From assembly GCA_021296165.1 (NCBI GenBank), contig JAGWAW010000013.1, positions 1-16,366 of the forward strand: 16,366 bases of DNA, read 5' to 3'. Of the stretch, positions 7,784 through 14,507 are shown in pieces. The notes under the pieces are model-generated. The model was not told the origin of the DNA. It ran no database searches and saw nothing but the letters and a program-made list of their open reading frames with translations. The DNA comes from Nitrosopumilaceae archaeon. Its GTDB lineage: Archaea > Thermoproteota > Nitrososphaeria > Nitrososphaerales > Nitrosopumilaceae. Both the position numbers and the translations under genes were made by a program. Within the stretch, counting starts at the first letter, position 1. Every line of letters begins with the position of its first letter.

Positions 7784-8956
7784 ATGCAGGTTGGGTTGCT
7801 GGGCAAGGCCAACGTGGGCAAGTCGACGTTCTTTGCGGCGGCCACCGAGAGCATAGTCCAGACGGGCAACTTCCCGTTCACGACCATATCCCCCAACGTG
7901 GGCGTGGCGTATATCCGCACCAAGTGCCCCTGCACGCACTTTGGCATAAAACATACCCACCAGATGTGCCGGGACGGCACCCGGCTCATACCGATAAAAC
8001 TCATAGACGTGGCCGGCTTGGTCCCCGGCGCCCACCAGGGCAGGGGCTTGGGCAACCGCTTCCTGGACGACGCGCGGCAGGCCGACGTCCTCATACACGT
8101 GGTGGACGCGGCCGGCAGCACCGACATACAGGGCCAGCCCGTCCCCCCGGGCACCCACGACCCCGCCGAGGACATGGCATTCGTCGAGGAGGAGTTCGAC
8201 ATGTGGTTCGCAGACATCATACACCGGGAGTGGGACAAACTCTCCCGGGAAGTCGACCAGAAGCGGGCAAAGCTGGCCGACGGCATCGCATCCAGGTTCA
8301 CCGGTCTGGGCATAACCGAGGCAGACGTCGGCGCCGTACTACAGGAGATGGGGGCCGCCGCCCGAAATCCCCGGGAGTGGAGCGATACGGACATACGCCG
8401 GATGGCGCACCTGCTGCGGCGGGCCACAAAGCCCATCATAGTGGCGGCCAACAAGGCCGACCTGTGCGAAACCATACCAGAATGGGACGGGGCCATACCC
8501 TGCAGCGCCGAGACGGAGCTGGTACTGCGGCGGGCCGCCAAGTCCGAAATGATATCATACAAGAGCGGCGACGGCGACTTTGCCATGCTGCGCCAGGACG
8601 CCTCGCCGCCGCAGCTCCGGGCCCTAAGCAAGGTGAAGTCGGTGCTGGAGAGGCTGCGCTCCACCGGCATACAGGAGGCCCTGGACTCGGCGGTCTTTGG
8701 CCGGCTGGGGCTCATAACCGCATACCCGGTCGAGGACGAGACGCGTCTCGCCGACAAGGGCGGCCGCGTCCTCCCCGACGCCCGGCTGCTTCCGCCCGGC
8801 TCCACGGCCCGGGACCTGGCCGAGACTGTCCACACCGACATAGCGCGGGGGTTCCTGTACGGGATAGACTGCAAGAGCGGCCAGCGCATAGGCGCCGATT
8901 ACACCGTCCGGGACGGCGACGTGATAAAGATCGTCTCGACGGCCAGCCGGGGTTGA
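7784..8956 (+). CDS. OBG/YchF-like GTPase with TGS domain
   Basis: This 390-residue protein is a translation-associated GTPase of the Obg/YchF superfamily (the archaeal COG0012 type), expected to bind ribosomes. Visible motifs are G1 GKANVGKST at residues 7-15, a switch region PFTTISPNVG (31-40), G3 DVAGLVPGA (75-83) and G4 NKAD (223-226). A helical insertion lies between G3 and G4, and a C-terminal TGS domain begins around 310 (LPPGSTARDLAETVHTDI, ending DGDVIKIVST). Length is normal for the archaeal family. The ATG at 7784 directly begins the first beta strand (MQVGLLGKAN) and has a TATA box at -27, so longer open-frame extensions upstream are not used. Kae1 begins 4 nt after the stop, so the two are almost certainly co-transcribed. 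Confidence 0.93.
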   Translation: MQVGLLGKANVGKSTFFAAATESIVQTGNFPFTTISPNVGVAYIRTKCPCTHFGIKHTHQMCRDGTRLIPIKLIDVAGLVPGAHQGRGLGNRFLDDARQADVLIHVVDAAGSTDIQGQPVPPGTHDPAEDMAFVEEEFDMWFADIIHREWDKLSREVDQKRAKLADGIASRFTGLGITEADVGAVLQEMGAAARNPREWSDTDIRRMAHLLRRATKPIIVAANKADLCETIPEWDGAIPCSAETELVLRRAAKSEMISYKSGDGDFAMLRQDASPPQLRALSKVKSVLERLRSTGIQEALDSAVFGRLGLITAYPVEDETRLADKGGRVLPDARLLPPGSTARDLAETVHTDIARGFLYGIDCKSGQRIGADYTVRDGDVIKIVSTASRG

Positions 8957-8960
8957 CACC

Positions 8961-9956
8961 ATGGCACTGATGCTGGGCATAGAGAGCACGGCGCACACCA
9001 TCTCGTGCGGGCTGATCCGGGACGACGCGATACTGGCCGACGTGCGCAGCATATACCGGCCGCCCGACGGGGAGGGCATACACCCCCGGGAGGCGTCCCG
9101 GCACCACGTTGCAGAGGGCCCCCGGGTGCTCTCCGAGTGTCTGGCCAAGGCGGGCGTGGGCATATCCGACGTGGACGCCATATCGTACGCGGCCGGGCCC
9201 GGCCTGGGGCCGTGCCTCCGGGTAGGCGCCGTGATGGCCAGGGCCCTCTCCACGCACTACTCCATACCCCTGTACCCGGTCCACCACGCTATAGGGCACA
9301 TAGACCTGGGGAGGCTGCTCACCGGCGCCGCCGACCCCCTGGTGCTGCTGGTCTCCGGCGGGCACACCATGATACTGGCCTTTCTGGACGGGCAGTGGCG
9401 GGTCTTTGGGGAGACCTTGGACATAACCCTGGGCCAGCTGCTGGACCAGTTCGGCCGCTCCCTGGGTTTGGCATCCCCCTGCGGGGGCGAGATAGAGAGG
9501 ATGGCCCTCTCCGGTACGTCGTACGTGGAGCTGCCGTATACAGTCCGCGGGAATGACGTCTCCTTCTCGGGGCTTCTCTCGGCGGCAAAGTCGGCGACAG
9601 CCGCCTCCGGCGGCCCGGCCGTATGCCACTCCCTGCAGGAGACGTCCTTTGCCATGATATGCGAGGCCGTGGAGAGGGCCCTGTCCCTCACCGGCAAGAA
9701 GGAGTTTATGATAGTGGGCGGGGTGGCCGCCAACCGCCGCCTCTCCCACATGCTGGAGGAGGCGTGCCGTATACACGGCTCCTCGTTCCACGCCGTCCCC
9801 CCCAAGTATGCGGGGGACTGCGGCGCCCAGATAGCCGCCACCGGCATCCTGGAGGCCTCCGTGAACGGACCCGTCCAGATATGTGATGCGTTCGTGAGGC
9901 AGGCCTGGCGCCTGGACTCGGTCCGCATAAACTACAGCTCGTCGATGGCGTCCTGA
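8961..9956 (+). CDS. kae1: Kae1, tRNA N6-threonylcarbamoyladenosine (t6A37) synthesis protein of KEOPS
   Basis: This 331-residue catalytic subunit of the KEOPS complex transfers threonylcarbamoyl from TC-AMP to A37 of ANN-decoding tRNAs. It is an ASKHA-fold enzyme. Motifs seen are LGIESTAHT at the N terminus, the metal-binding HxxxH at H109-AIG-H113 (VHHAIGHIDLGRL), the nucleotide-binding VSGGHTM near 130, the GGEIERMA and FSGLLSA segments, and VGGVAANRRL near the C terminus, followed by a DCGAQIAATG motif that carries the family's conserved Asp. Length equals the stand-alone archaeal form; there is no fused Bud32 kinase. The ATG is 4 nt after the GTPase stop, suggesting translational coupling. 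The last 25 nt overlap the end of a convergent gene. Confidence 0.95.
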   Translation: MALMLGIESTAHTISCGLIRDDAILADVRSIYRPPDGEGIHPREASRHHVAEGPRVLSECLAKAGVGISDVDAISYAAGPGLGPCLRVGAVMARALSTHYSIPLYPVHHAIGHIDLGRLLTGAADPLVLLVSGGHTMILAFLDGQWRVFGETLDITLGQLLDQFGRSLGLASPCGGEIERMALSGTSYVELPYTVRGNDVSFSGLLSAAKSATAASGGPAVCHSLQETSFAMICEAVERALSLTGKKEFMIVGGVAANRRLSHMLEEACRIHGSSFHAVPPKYAGDCGAQIAATGILEASVNGPVQICDAFVRQAWRLDSVRINYSSSMAS

Positions 9957-10237
9957 ATGGCGTCGGTCCAGCTTCCCGGGCTGAGCACGCCGAACTTGTA
10001 TGTCTTCCCGTCCACCATGATACAGGTCTTCTTTATCAGCAGCCCCTCCCTCCATACCTTGGTTATGTCGCCGAGGGGGGCGTCCAGCACCGTCTCGCCC
10101 ATGCGCTTGGAAAAGTCCATTATGCGGGCCCGGGTCTTGTCGAAGGCCACCCGCCGGTTGGTCAGGGTCAGTATTCCGGCCCCCAGCGAGTCTTCGTGGC
10201 AGTCCTCCTGGCGCAGCTTCCTCTCGCCCTCTCCCAT
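9932..10237 (-). CDS. Small PH/GRAM-like domain protein
   Basis: This is a 101-residue protein from ATG 10237. The pattern GEGERKLRQED, then GAGILTLTNRRVAFDK and a run of beta strands (GETVLDAPLGDITKVW, LLIKKTCIMVDGKTYKF), closing with a helix (GSWTDAIQDAIDEL), is typical of GRAM/PH-like domain proteins of archaea and bacteria. These may bind lipids or proteins; the actual ligand is unknown. An in-frame TTG at 10291 would add 18 residues. I prefer 10237 because a TTTATAA box (10261-10267, read on the minus strand) lies 27 nt upstream, and because the domain begins exactly there. The 3' end overlaps the end of kae1 by 25 nt, tail to tail. Confidence 0.8.
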   Translation of the reverse strand: MGEGERKLRQEDCHEDSLGAGILTLTNRRVAFDKTRARIMDFSKRMGETVLDAPLGDITKVWREGLLIKKTCIMVDGKTYKFGVLSPGSWTDAIQDAIDEL

Positions 10238-10260
10238 GAGGCGTGGTGCGCCCACGCTCG

Positions 10261-10267
10261 TTATAAA
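10261..10267 (-). promoter_or_regulatory. TATA box of the PH/GRAM-like gene
   Basis: TTTATAA on the minus strand, centred at 10264, lies 27 nt before the ATG at 10237. It falls inside the longer TTG-initiated reading frame, which argues against that longer version. Confidence 0.55.
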
Positions 10268-10321
10268 CCCGCGGTGATACGTGAGCTGCAAAGTTATTGG
10301 CGCCTGTAAAGAACGGCTCCT

Positions 10322-10398
10322 AGAGTGGAAACTGAGGTTCTCAAAATCCGTGCGGCAGAGTGGAAGTGTATGTTAAAACCGCAGAGTGGAAGCTGAGG
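10322..10398 (+). repeat. Three short direct repeats AGAGTGGAA
   Basis: AGAGTGGAA occurs at 10322, 10357 and 10383. The first and third copies extend as AGAGTGGAA[A/G]CTGAGGT; the middle copy diverges after AGAGTGGAAG. Spacing is 35 and 26 nt. The second and third copies are also preceded by similar sequence (GCGGC and CCGC). They may be protein-binding sites or duplication scars. A partly similar segment lies on the far side of the transposase remnant (11453-11476). Confidence 0.5.
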
Positions 10399-10739
10399 TA
10401 TCTAACCACGGTTTGCAGTCCGCAGGCATCCCGCGCTGAACATCTCCTGCGGGCGCCGTTCCCCCACACCGCCTCCCACCGGGACGCGGCATCGGTCTCG
10501 GACTCGTTGCAGCTGTGTCACCTATGGACTGGTGGCCATCCTGTACTGCTCCAACCATTCCGCGGCCACATACGTAACGGCAAGTAGGATCCGGCAATGC
10601 ATGATCCAAAACCATGGCAATGGCCTAATGTTCGCCGGGGTCGCGGCATACGGCGGGGCGTACGGCCCATGTCCGCTTGGCCGGCATCCGGGGTGCGGCG
10701 GGCAGCATCGTGCCGGGTCGGCCACCCGCCCCGGCGCGG

Positions 10740-11429
10740 TCAGGCAACCAGTAGGCCGGATATCCGGACAGGCTGCACCCCGCCGGACTCGACCAGCCGT
10801 ACGGTGGAGCCCCCCATCTCGCCCTCGCCGTGGCGTATGGTGTGGCGGTCGTACCCCCGCCCCTTGAGGCTTTTGTATGCGGTGTGCTCGTCGGTCATCA
10901 CCGTGGAGCCGGATTCGATACGCTCCTGTACCATGTCAGCCAGGGTCTTGCCATCGCGCGGTACGTCCATTATGGTGACATCTGGCTCGTCCTCCGTGGC
11001 CCGCTGAAAGCATATGGTTACCATCGGCCTGCTCTTTTGGAATGGTGCTGCGGCCGGGCCCGTGGGGCAGGCCGCGGCGGCTGGGAACGGTCCTGTCCTC
11101 GCCGTTGGCGTCCAGCGCTACCCCCTTTTGGAGCCGGCCTTGATGTATGCCTCGTCGGTCTCGCATGTGCCCTTCAGCGGCTTTTCCGGCAGGTCGCGTA
11201 TTTTTCTCATTATGTTACGCATCATATAGCAGGTGGTCTTGTAGGTGCGCCCCGTCGCCTGGGAGACAAATCTAATCGAGGTGCCGCTGAGAGGGCCGCA
11301 CAGGAATAGCCACAGCGCCACCATCCAGTTTCCTAGGCTTATGTGTTGATAGTGCAGGACGGTGCCGGCCTTGTCGTTGAAGGTTTTCTTGCAGTCCTTG
11401 CAGGTATATCGCTGCAGGTGGATGAACAT
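10740..11429 (-). pseudogene. Decayed IS1595-type (ISXO2-like) DDE transposase
   Basis: The piece from 11429 down to about 11130 reads RYTCKDCKKTFNDKAGT (second half of the zinc ribbon), WMVALWLF, YKTTCYMM and ETDEAYIKAG (first catalytic Asp), as in the ISXO2-like family, then stops at a TAG. Homology continues in the -1 frame (KGVALDANGE...PSRRGLPHGPGRS) after the AAAAGGGGG run (minus strand, 11121-11129). It returns to the original frame near 11028 with PMVTICFQRATE and TDEHTAYKSL (second catalytic Asp). The N-terminal half of the zinc ribbon and the C-terminal region expected to hold the catalytic Glu are missing. Two frameshifts plus truncation at both ends mark a dead element. No terminal inverted repeats were identified. 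Confidence 0.8.
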
Positions 11430-11520
11430 TTACATTCTGAGTATGGCCGTTTGTAAATCGGTGCAAAAAGTGGCATCAAAAAGAAGAGACCAGATCAGTG
11501 GGGATGGTGGCTTGCCGGAC

Positions 11521-12597
11521 ATGGAATTCTGGACTTGGATCTCGTCAGAACCTACAGGAATCGCAGACTTCGCTCGGCGTGCCGAGGCGCATGGCTGGGA
11601 CGGCATCGGGTTGGGGGACTCTCAGAGCCTGACGGGAGACCCCTACGTATGCCTCGCGCTCGCAGCTACCGTAACTGACACGCTTGGTCTTGCCACTGCC
11701 GTGACGAACTCCATCACCCGCCACGCCTCGGTGACCGCCACCTCGGTATTTACGGTCCAGCGCCTCTCACGTGGCCGCATGGTCGTCGGCATTGGCCGAG
11801 GCGACAGTGCCCTCGCGCACCTTGGCCGCGCGCCGGCCCGTCTGAAGTGGTTTGAGACATATCTTGAGCAGCTCCAAACCTACCTTGCGGGCGGCGAGGT
11901 AAATTTTGAAGAATCCAACATCCCCGACGAGGCGGCGCCCCCGGTGGACCGGATCAGTCTCGCTAAAGCGCCCGAGACCAGCTCCATCTGCTGGGTCGGC
12001 GATGAACCGAACGAGCCGAAGGTGCCGGTCGAAGTCGTCGCAACCGGGCCCCGCGTCATCGGCATCGCCGCCCGGCAGGCTGATAGGGTCATGCTGGCCG
12101 TCGGCGCCGACCCCAAGCGCATCGCTTGGGGCATTCAGACCGCACGCGAGGCGGCCCGCCGCGCCGGTCGGGATATCGACAGTATCAGGTTTGGCGCCTA
12201 CGTCAATGTAATCTGCGGCGACGATCCAGCCGTGAGCCGCGAGCTCGGTCGCCCCTCTACGGGGTTGTTCGCCCGCTTCTCCGCAATGTACGGCGAAGTG
12301 GCAGGTCCGGTAGACGACTCGCAAGTAGAGGTCTTTCGTCGGCTACACGACTGCTACGACATGACCGAGCACGGCCAGCAGGGTGGTCAGCAGGCCATGG
12401 CCCTCACCGACGATTTTATAGACAGGTACGCGATTATCGGATCTCCAGAGTATTGCGCCGACAAGCTGACCGATCTCCGGAAACTCGGGGTGACAAAGTT
12501 TGCCATCATCGGCCCGAATTTTGTCATGTCAACCCCTGAGGCCGAAGCGGCTGCGGCGCGGTTCACCGGGGAGGTACTGCCCCTTCTGCGGCGCTAG
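11521..12597 (+). CDS. LLM-class (probably F420-dependent) oxidoreductase
   Basis: This 358-residue protein belongs to the luciferase-like monooxygenase superfamily, the branch close to F420-dependent methylene-tetrahydromethanopterin reductase. These are cytoplasmic TIM-barrel enzymes that transfer hydride between F420H2 (or FMN) and a substrate. Supporting segments are FARRAEAHGWDGIGLGD, LALAATVTDTLGLATAVTNS, RHASVTATSVFTVQRLS followed by GRMVVGIGRGDSA, PRVIGIAARQADRVMLAVGA, and the C-terminal IIGSPEYCADKLTDL then GVTKFAIIGP. The substrate cannot be told. The frame is open further upstream (another ATG at 11443), but homology begins at ATG 11521 (MEFWTWIS). Ile codons are almost all ATC/ATT with a single ATA, unlike the ATA-rich neighbours. 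Together with the adjacent transposase remnant this suggests horizontal acquisition. Confidence 0.8.
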   Translation: MEFWTWISSEPTGIADFARRAEAHGWDGIGLGDSQSLTGDPYVCLALAATVTDTLGLATAVTNSITRHASVTATSVFTVQRLSRGRMVVGIGRGDSALAHLGRAPARLKWFETYLEQLQTYLAGGEVNFEESNIPDEAAPPVDRISLAKAPETSSICWVGDEPNEPKVPVEVVATGPRVIGIAARQADRVMLAVGADPKRIAWGIQTAREAARRAGRDIDSIRFGAYVNVICGDDPAVSRELGRPSTGLFARFSAMYGEVAGPVDDSQVEVFRRLHDCYDMTEHGQQGGQQAMALTDDFIDRYAIIGSPEYCADKLTDLRKLGVTKFAIIGPNFVMSTPEAEAAAARFTGEVLPLLRR

Positions 12598-12939
12598 CAG
12601 AACACCACTACAGTATTGATGCGGAAATCGTGAATCCGTTCGTTGTCTGCTTTTCCCGCTAAACCACCTATGTTAACATCCCAGGCTAGTGGTCCAGATC
12701 AACCCCCGGCCCGTATGGACTCAAGTCTCAGCGTGTATCTTGTCGATGAGCGTGGGGTTCATTATGCCATATGGCCGAGACAGGCATCTGTTGGACTTAT
12801 CTACCGTTAATCGGTATAGAGAGATAGATGCTGGCAACATTTGGTTGGAGATGCCAATCAAAGATCGACGCTTGTGGACCTGAGTCCATGCCCCAGCCCA
12901 CCGCATAGGTAAAAATATCCGACCCTGTCACTCCAGCGT
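12598..12939. other. Lower-GC gap between the oxidoreductase and pdxS
   Basis: This 342-bp stretch is visibly richer in A/T than the flanking genes. It has short overlapping open frames on both strands (about 60 codons each) with no recognisable domain. A small inverted repeat, TGGAC-CTGA-GTCCA, lies at about 12876-12889. The pdxS promoter is at its right end. It may be the trailing edge of the acquired segment. Confidence 0.4.
12910..12918 (+). promoter_or_regulatory. TATA box of pdxS-pdxT
   Basis: TAAAAATAT is centred 26 nt upstream of the ATG at 12940, the classical distance for a leaderless archaeal transcript. It supports the start that gives PdxS its N-terminal extension. Confidence 0.65.
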
Positions 12940-13896
12940 ATGATCCCGCTGGCCGGAGACAGGCGCGATGCCGTAGGCATTGTACAGGAGGGCGACTCGG
13001 TGCGGGGAACGACCCGGGTAAAGCGGGGATTCGCCCACATGCTCAAGGGAGGAGTGGTGATGGACGTCACCAACGCCGAGCAGGCCCGGATCGCCGAGGA
13101 GGCCGGAGCCGTCTCGGTGATGGTGCTGGACAAGCTGCCCTCCGACGTCCGGAAGGCCGGCGGAGTGGCCAGGACCGCCGGGGTGGGAACAATCCGGGAG
13201 ATAATGGAGTCGGTCACCATACCCGTCATGGCCAAGTGCAGGATAGGCCACGTGTACGAGGCACAGGTCTTGGCCGAGACCGACGTGGACATGATAGACG
13301 AGTCGGAGGTGCTCACGCCCGCCGACGAGGCCCGCCACATCTGGAAGTGGGACTTTATCACCCCGTTCGTCAACGGGGCCAGATCCCTGCCCGAGGCCCT
13401 CCGCCGCATAGAGGAGGGGGCCGCCATGATCCGGACCAAGGGGGAGCCGGGAACCGGCAACGTTGCCGAGGCCATCACCCACATAAAGAAGCTGAATGAC
13501 GGCCTACGGCTCGCACGGGCCGTATACGACTCGAAGGACCGCCAGGAGATGATGAGAATGGCCCGGGAGTACAGGGTCTCCTTCGACATCATAGAGGAGA
13601 CCGCCCGGCTGGGGAGGCTGCCCGTAGTCAACTTTGCGGCCGGCGGCATAGCCACGCCCGCCGACGCCGCGTACCTGATGTCGCTGGGGTGCGACGGCAT
13701 ATTCGTAGGCTCGGGCATATTCAAGTCCGAGGATGCGGCCAACCGCGCCCGCGCCGTGGTGCTGGCCACCACCTTCTGGGACCAGCCCAATCGGGTCCGG
13801 GAGGCGCAGGAGATGATCGACGAGAGGATGTCGATGCCGGGGCTGGACGCCGCCTCGATGGAGCTGCGCATGCAGGAGAGGGGTGCGGCGTCCTGA
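12940..13896 (+). CDS. pdxS: PdxS, pyridoxal 5'-phosphate synthase lyase subunit
   Basis: This 318-residue TIM-barrel subunit of the PLP synthase (DXP-independent vitamin B6 route) builds PLP from ribose 5-phosphate, glyceraldehyde 3-phosphate and ammonia supplied by PdxT. Family motifs are near-complete: KRGFAHMLKGGVVMDV, NAEQARIAEEAGAV, IPVMAKCRIGH with catalytic K99, DESEVLTPADE, RTKGEPGTGN with the second catalytic lysine K167, VNFAAGGIATPADAA and GIFVGSGIFKS. The N terminus is about 18 residues longer than in typical bacterial PdxS. The TATA box 26 nt upstream of ATG 12940 supports that start, with a GTG at 13000 as the alternative. The stop overlaps the start of pdxT, so the two subunits are translated from one mRNA. 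Confidence 0.96.
   Translation: MIPLAGDRRDAVGIVQEGDSVRGTTRVKRGFAHMLKGGVVMDVTNAEQARIAEEAGAVSVMVLDKLPSDVRKAGGVARTAGVGTIREIMESVTIPVMAKCRIGHVYEAQVLAETDVDMIDESEVLTPADEARHIWKWDFITPFVNGARSLPEALRRIEEGAAMIRTKGEPGTGNVAEAITHIKKLNDGLRLARAVYDSKDRQEMMRMAREYRVSFDIIEETARLGRLPVVNFAAGGIATPADAAYLMSLGCDGIFVGSGIFKSEDAANRARAVVLATTFWDQPNRVREAQEMIDERMSMPGLDAASMELRMQERGAAS
13877..13884 (+). promoter_or_regulatory. Shine-Dalgarno-like site for pdxT
   Basis: GAGGGGTG, inside the end of pdxS, resembles the anti-SD-complementary GGAGGTG and lies 8 nt upstream of the proposed CTG start at 13893. As an internal operon gene, pdxT cannot use a leaderless start, so an SD is expected here. Confidence 0.4.
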
Positions 13897-14501
13897 CCGT
13901 TACGCTGGGAGTCCTGTCCGTGCAGGGGGACGTGGAGGAGAACCTAGGGGCCGCGCGGCAGGCCCTCTCGGAGATGAGCGTATCCGGCGAGGTCATACAG
14001 GTGAAGACTCCCTCGGCCGTGTCGGCCGTCGACGCGATCATAATACCCGGCGGCGAGAGCACCACCATAGGCCGCCTCTCCATGGCTGGGGACACCCTGG
14101 CCGCCCTGAGGGAGCGCCTCAACTCGGGGATGCCCGCCCTGGGCATATGCGCCGGCCTCATACTGCTCTCGTCCCAGGTGTACGACCGCAGGATGGGCTC
14201 CACCGGCCAGCCGCTTCTGGGCGTGCTGGACGTGCGGCTGGAGCGCAACTCGTTCGGCCGGCAGCGGCAGTCATTTGAGACGGACATAGACATGGAGCCG
14301 CTGGGCATTACCGGGTTCCGTGGGGTGTTCATCCGGGCGCCGTCGGTGACCGCCGTCAGCCCGGAGGTGGAGGTGCTCGCGTCAGTGGACGGCCGCATCG
14401 TGGCTGTGAGGCGGGGCGGCATAGTAGGCACCTCGTTCCACCCGGAGCTGTCCGGTAACGCTGCACTCCACCGGAACCTGGTGGATGCGGCCCGGCGGTA
14501 G
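13893..14501 (+). CDS. pdxT: PdxT, glutaminase subunit of PLP synthase
   Basis: This 202-residue class I glutamine amidotransferase hydrolyses glutamine and channels ammonia to PdxS. It shows LGVLSVQGDVEEN at the N terminus, IIPGGESTTIGRL, the nucleophile elbow ALGICAGLILL with C86, RNSFGRQRQSFE, and the His-Glu pair in TSFHPEL (H183, E185). Length is typical of the family. No ATG, GTG or TTG exists in frame before the first beta strand. The CTG at 13893, overlapping the pdxS TGA as CTGA, is the best start, giving TVTLGVLSVQGD after the initiator. The next candidate, GTG 13920, would delete that strand. The gene ends 6 bp from the end of the convergent exonuclease gene. Confidence 0.93.
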   Translation: MTVTLGVLSVQGDVEENLGAARQALSEMSVSGEVIQVKTPSAVSAVDAIIIPGGESTTIGRLSMAGDTLAALRERLNSGMPALGICAGLILLSSQVYDRRMGSTGQPLLGVLDVRLERNSFGRQRQSFETDIDMEPLGITGFRGVFIRAPSVTAVSPEVEVLASVDGRIVAVRRGGIVGTSFHPELSGNAALHRNLVDAARR

Positions 14502-14507
14502 GGCCGC

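Larger units (their letters stand above)
10238..10739. other. Non-coding region with short direct repeats
   Basis: About 500 bp with no credible gene. Near the left end are three short direct repeats (10322-10395, listed separately) and an A/T-rich TGTTAAAAC at 10371-10379. The rest, up to the transposase remnant, has short open frames on both strands with no recognisable motifs. It may include debris of the insertion sequence. Confidence 0.4.

Noticed and set aside
8712..10055. Long minus-strand frame across the GTPase and kae1, and long alternative plus frames over 7489-8970
   Set aside because: They are antisense or shifted shadows of genes with clear catalytic motifs, and their compositions are dominated by Gly, Arg and Pro.
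10756..10767. Palindrome CCGGATATCCGG near the 3' end of the transposase remnant
   Set aside because: No partner or terminal repeat is found at the other side, so it cannot be called an IS end.
12689..12906. Two overlapping frames of about 60 codons on opposite strands
   Set aside because: Neither has a recognisable motif or a promoter at the right distance; both probably arise by chance in the gap.
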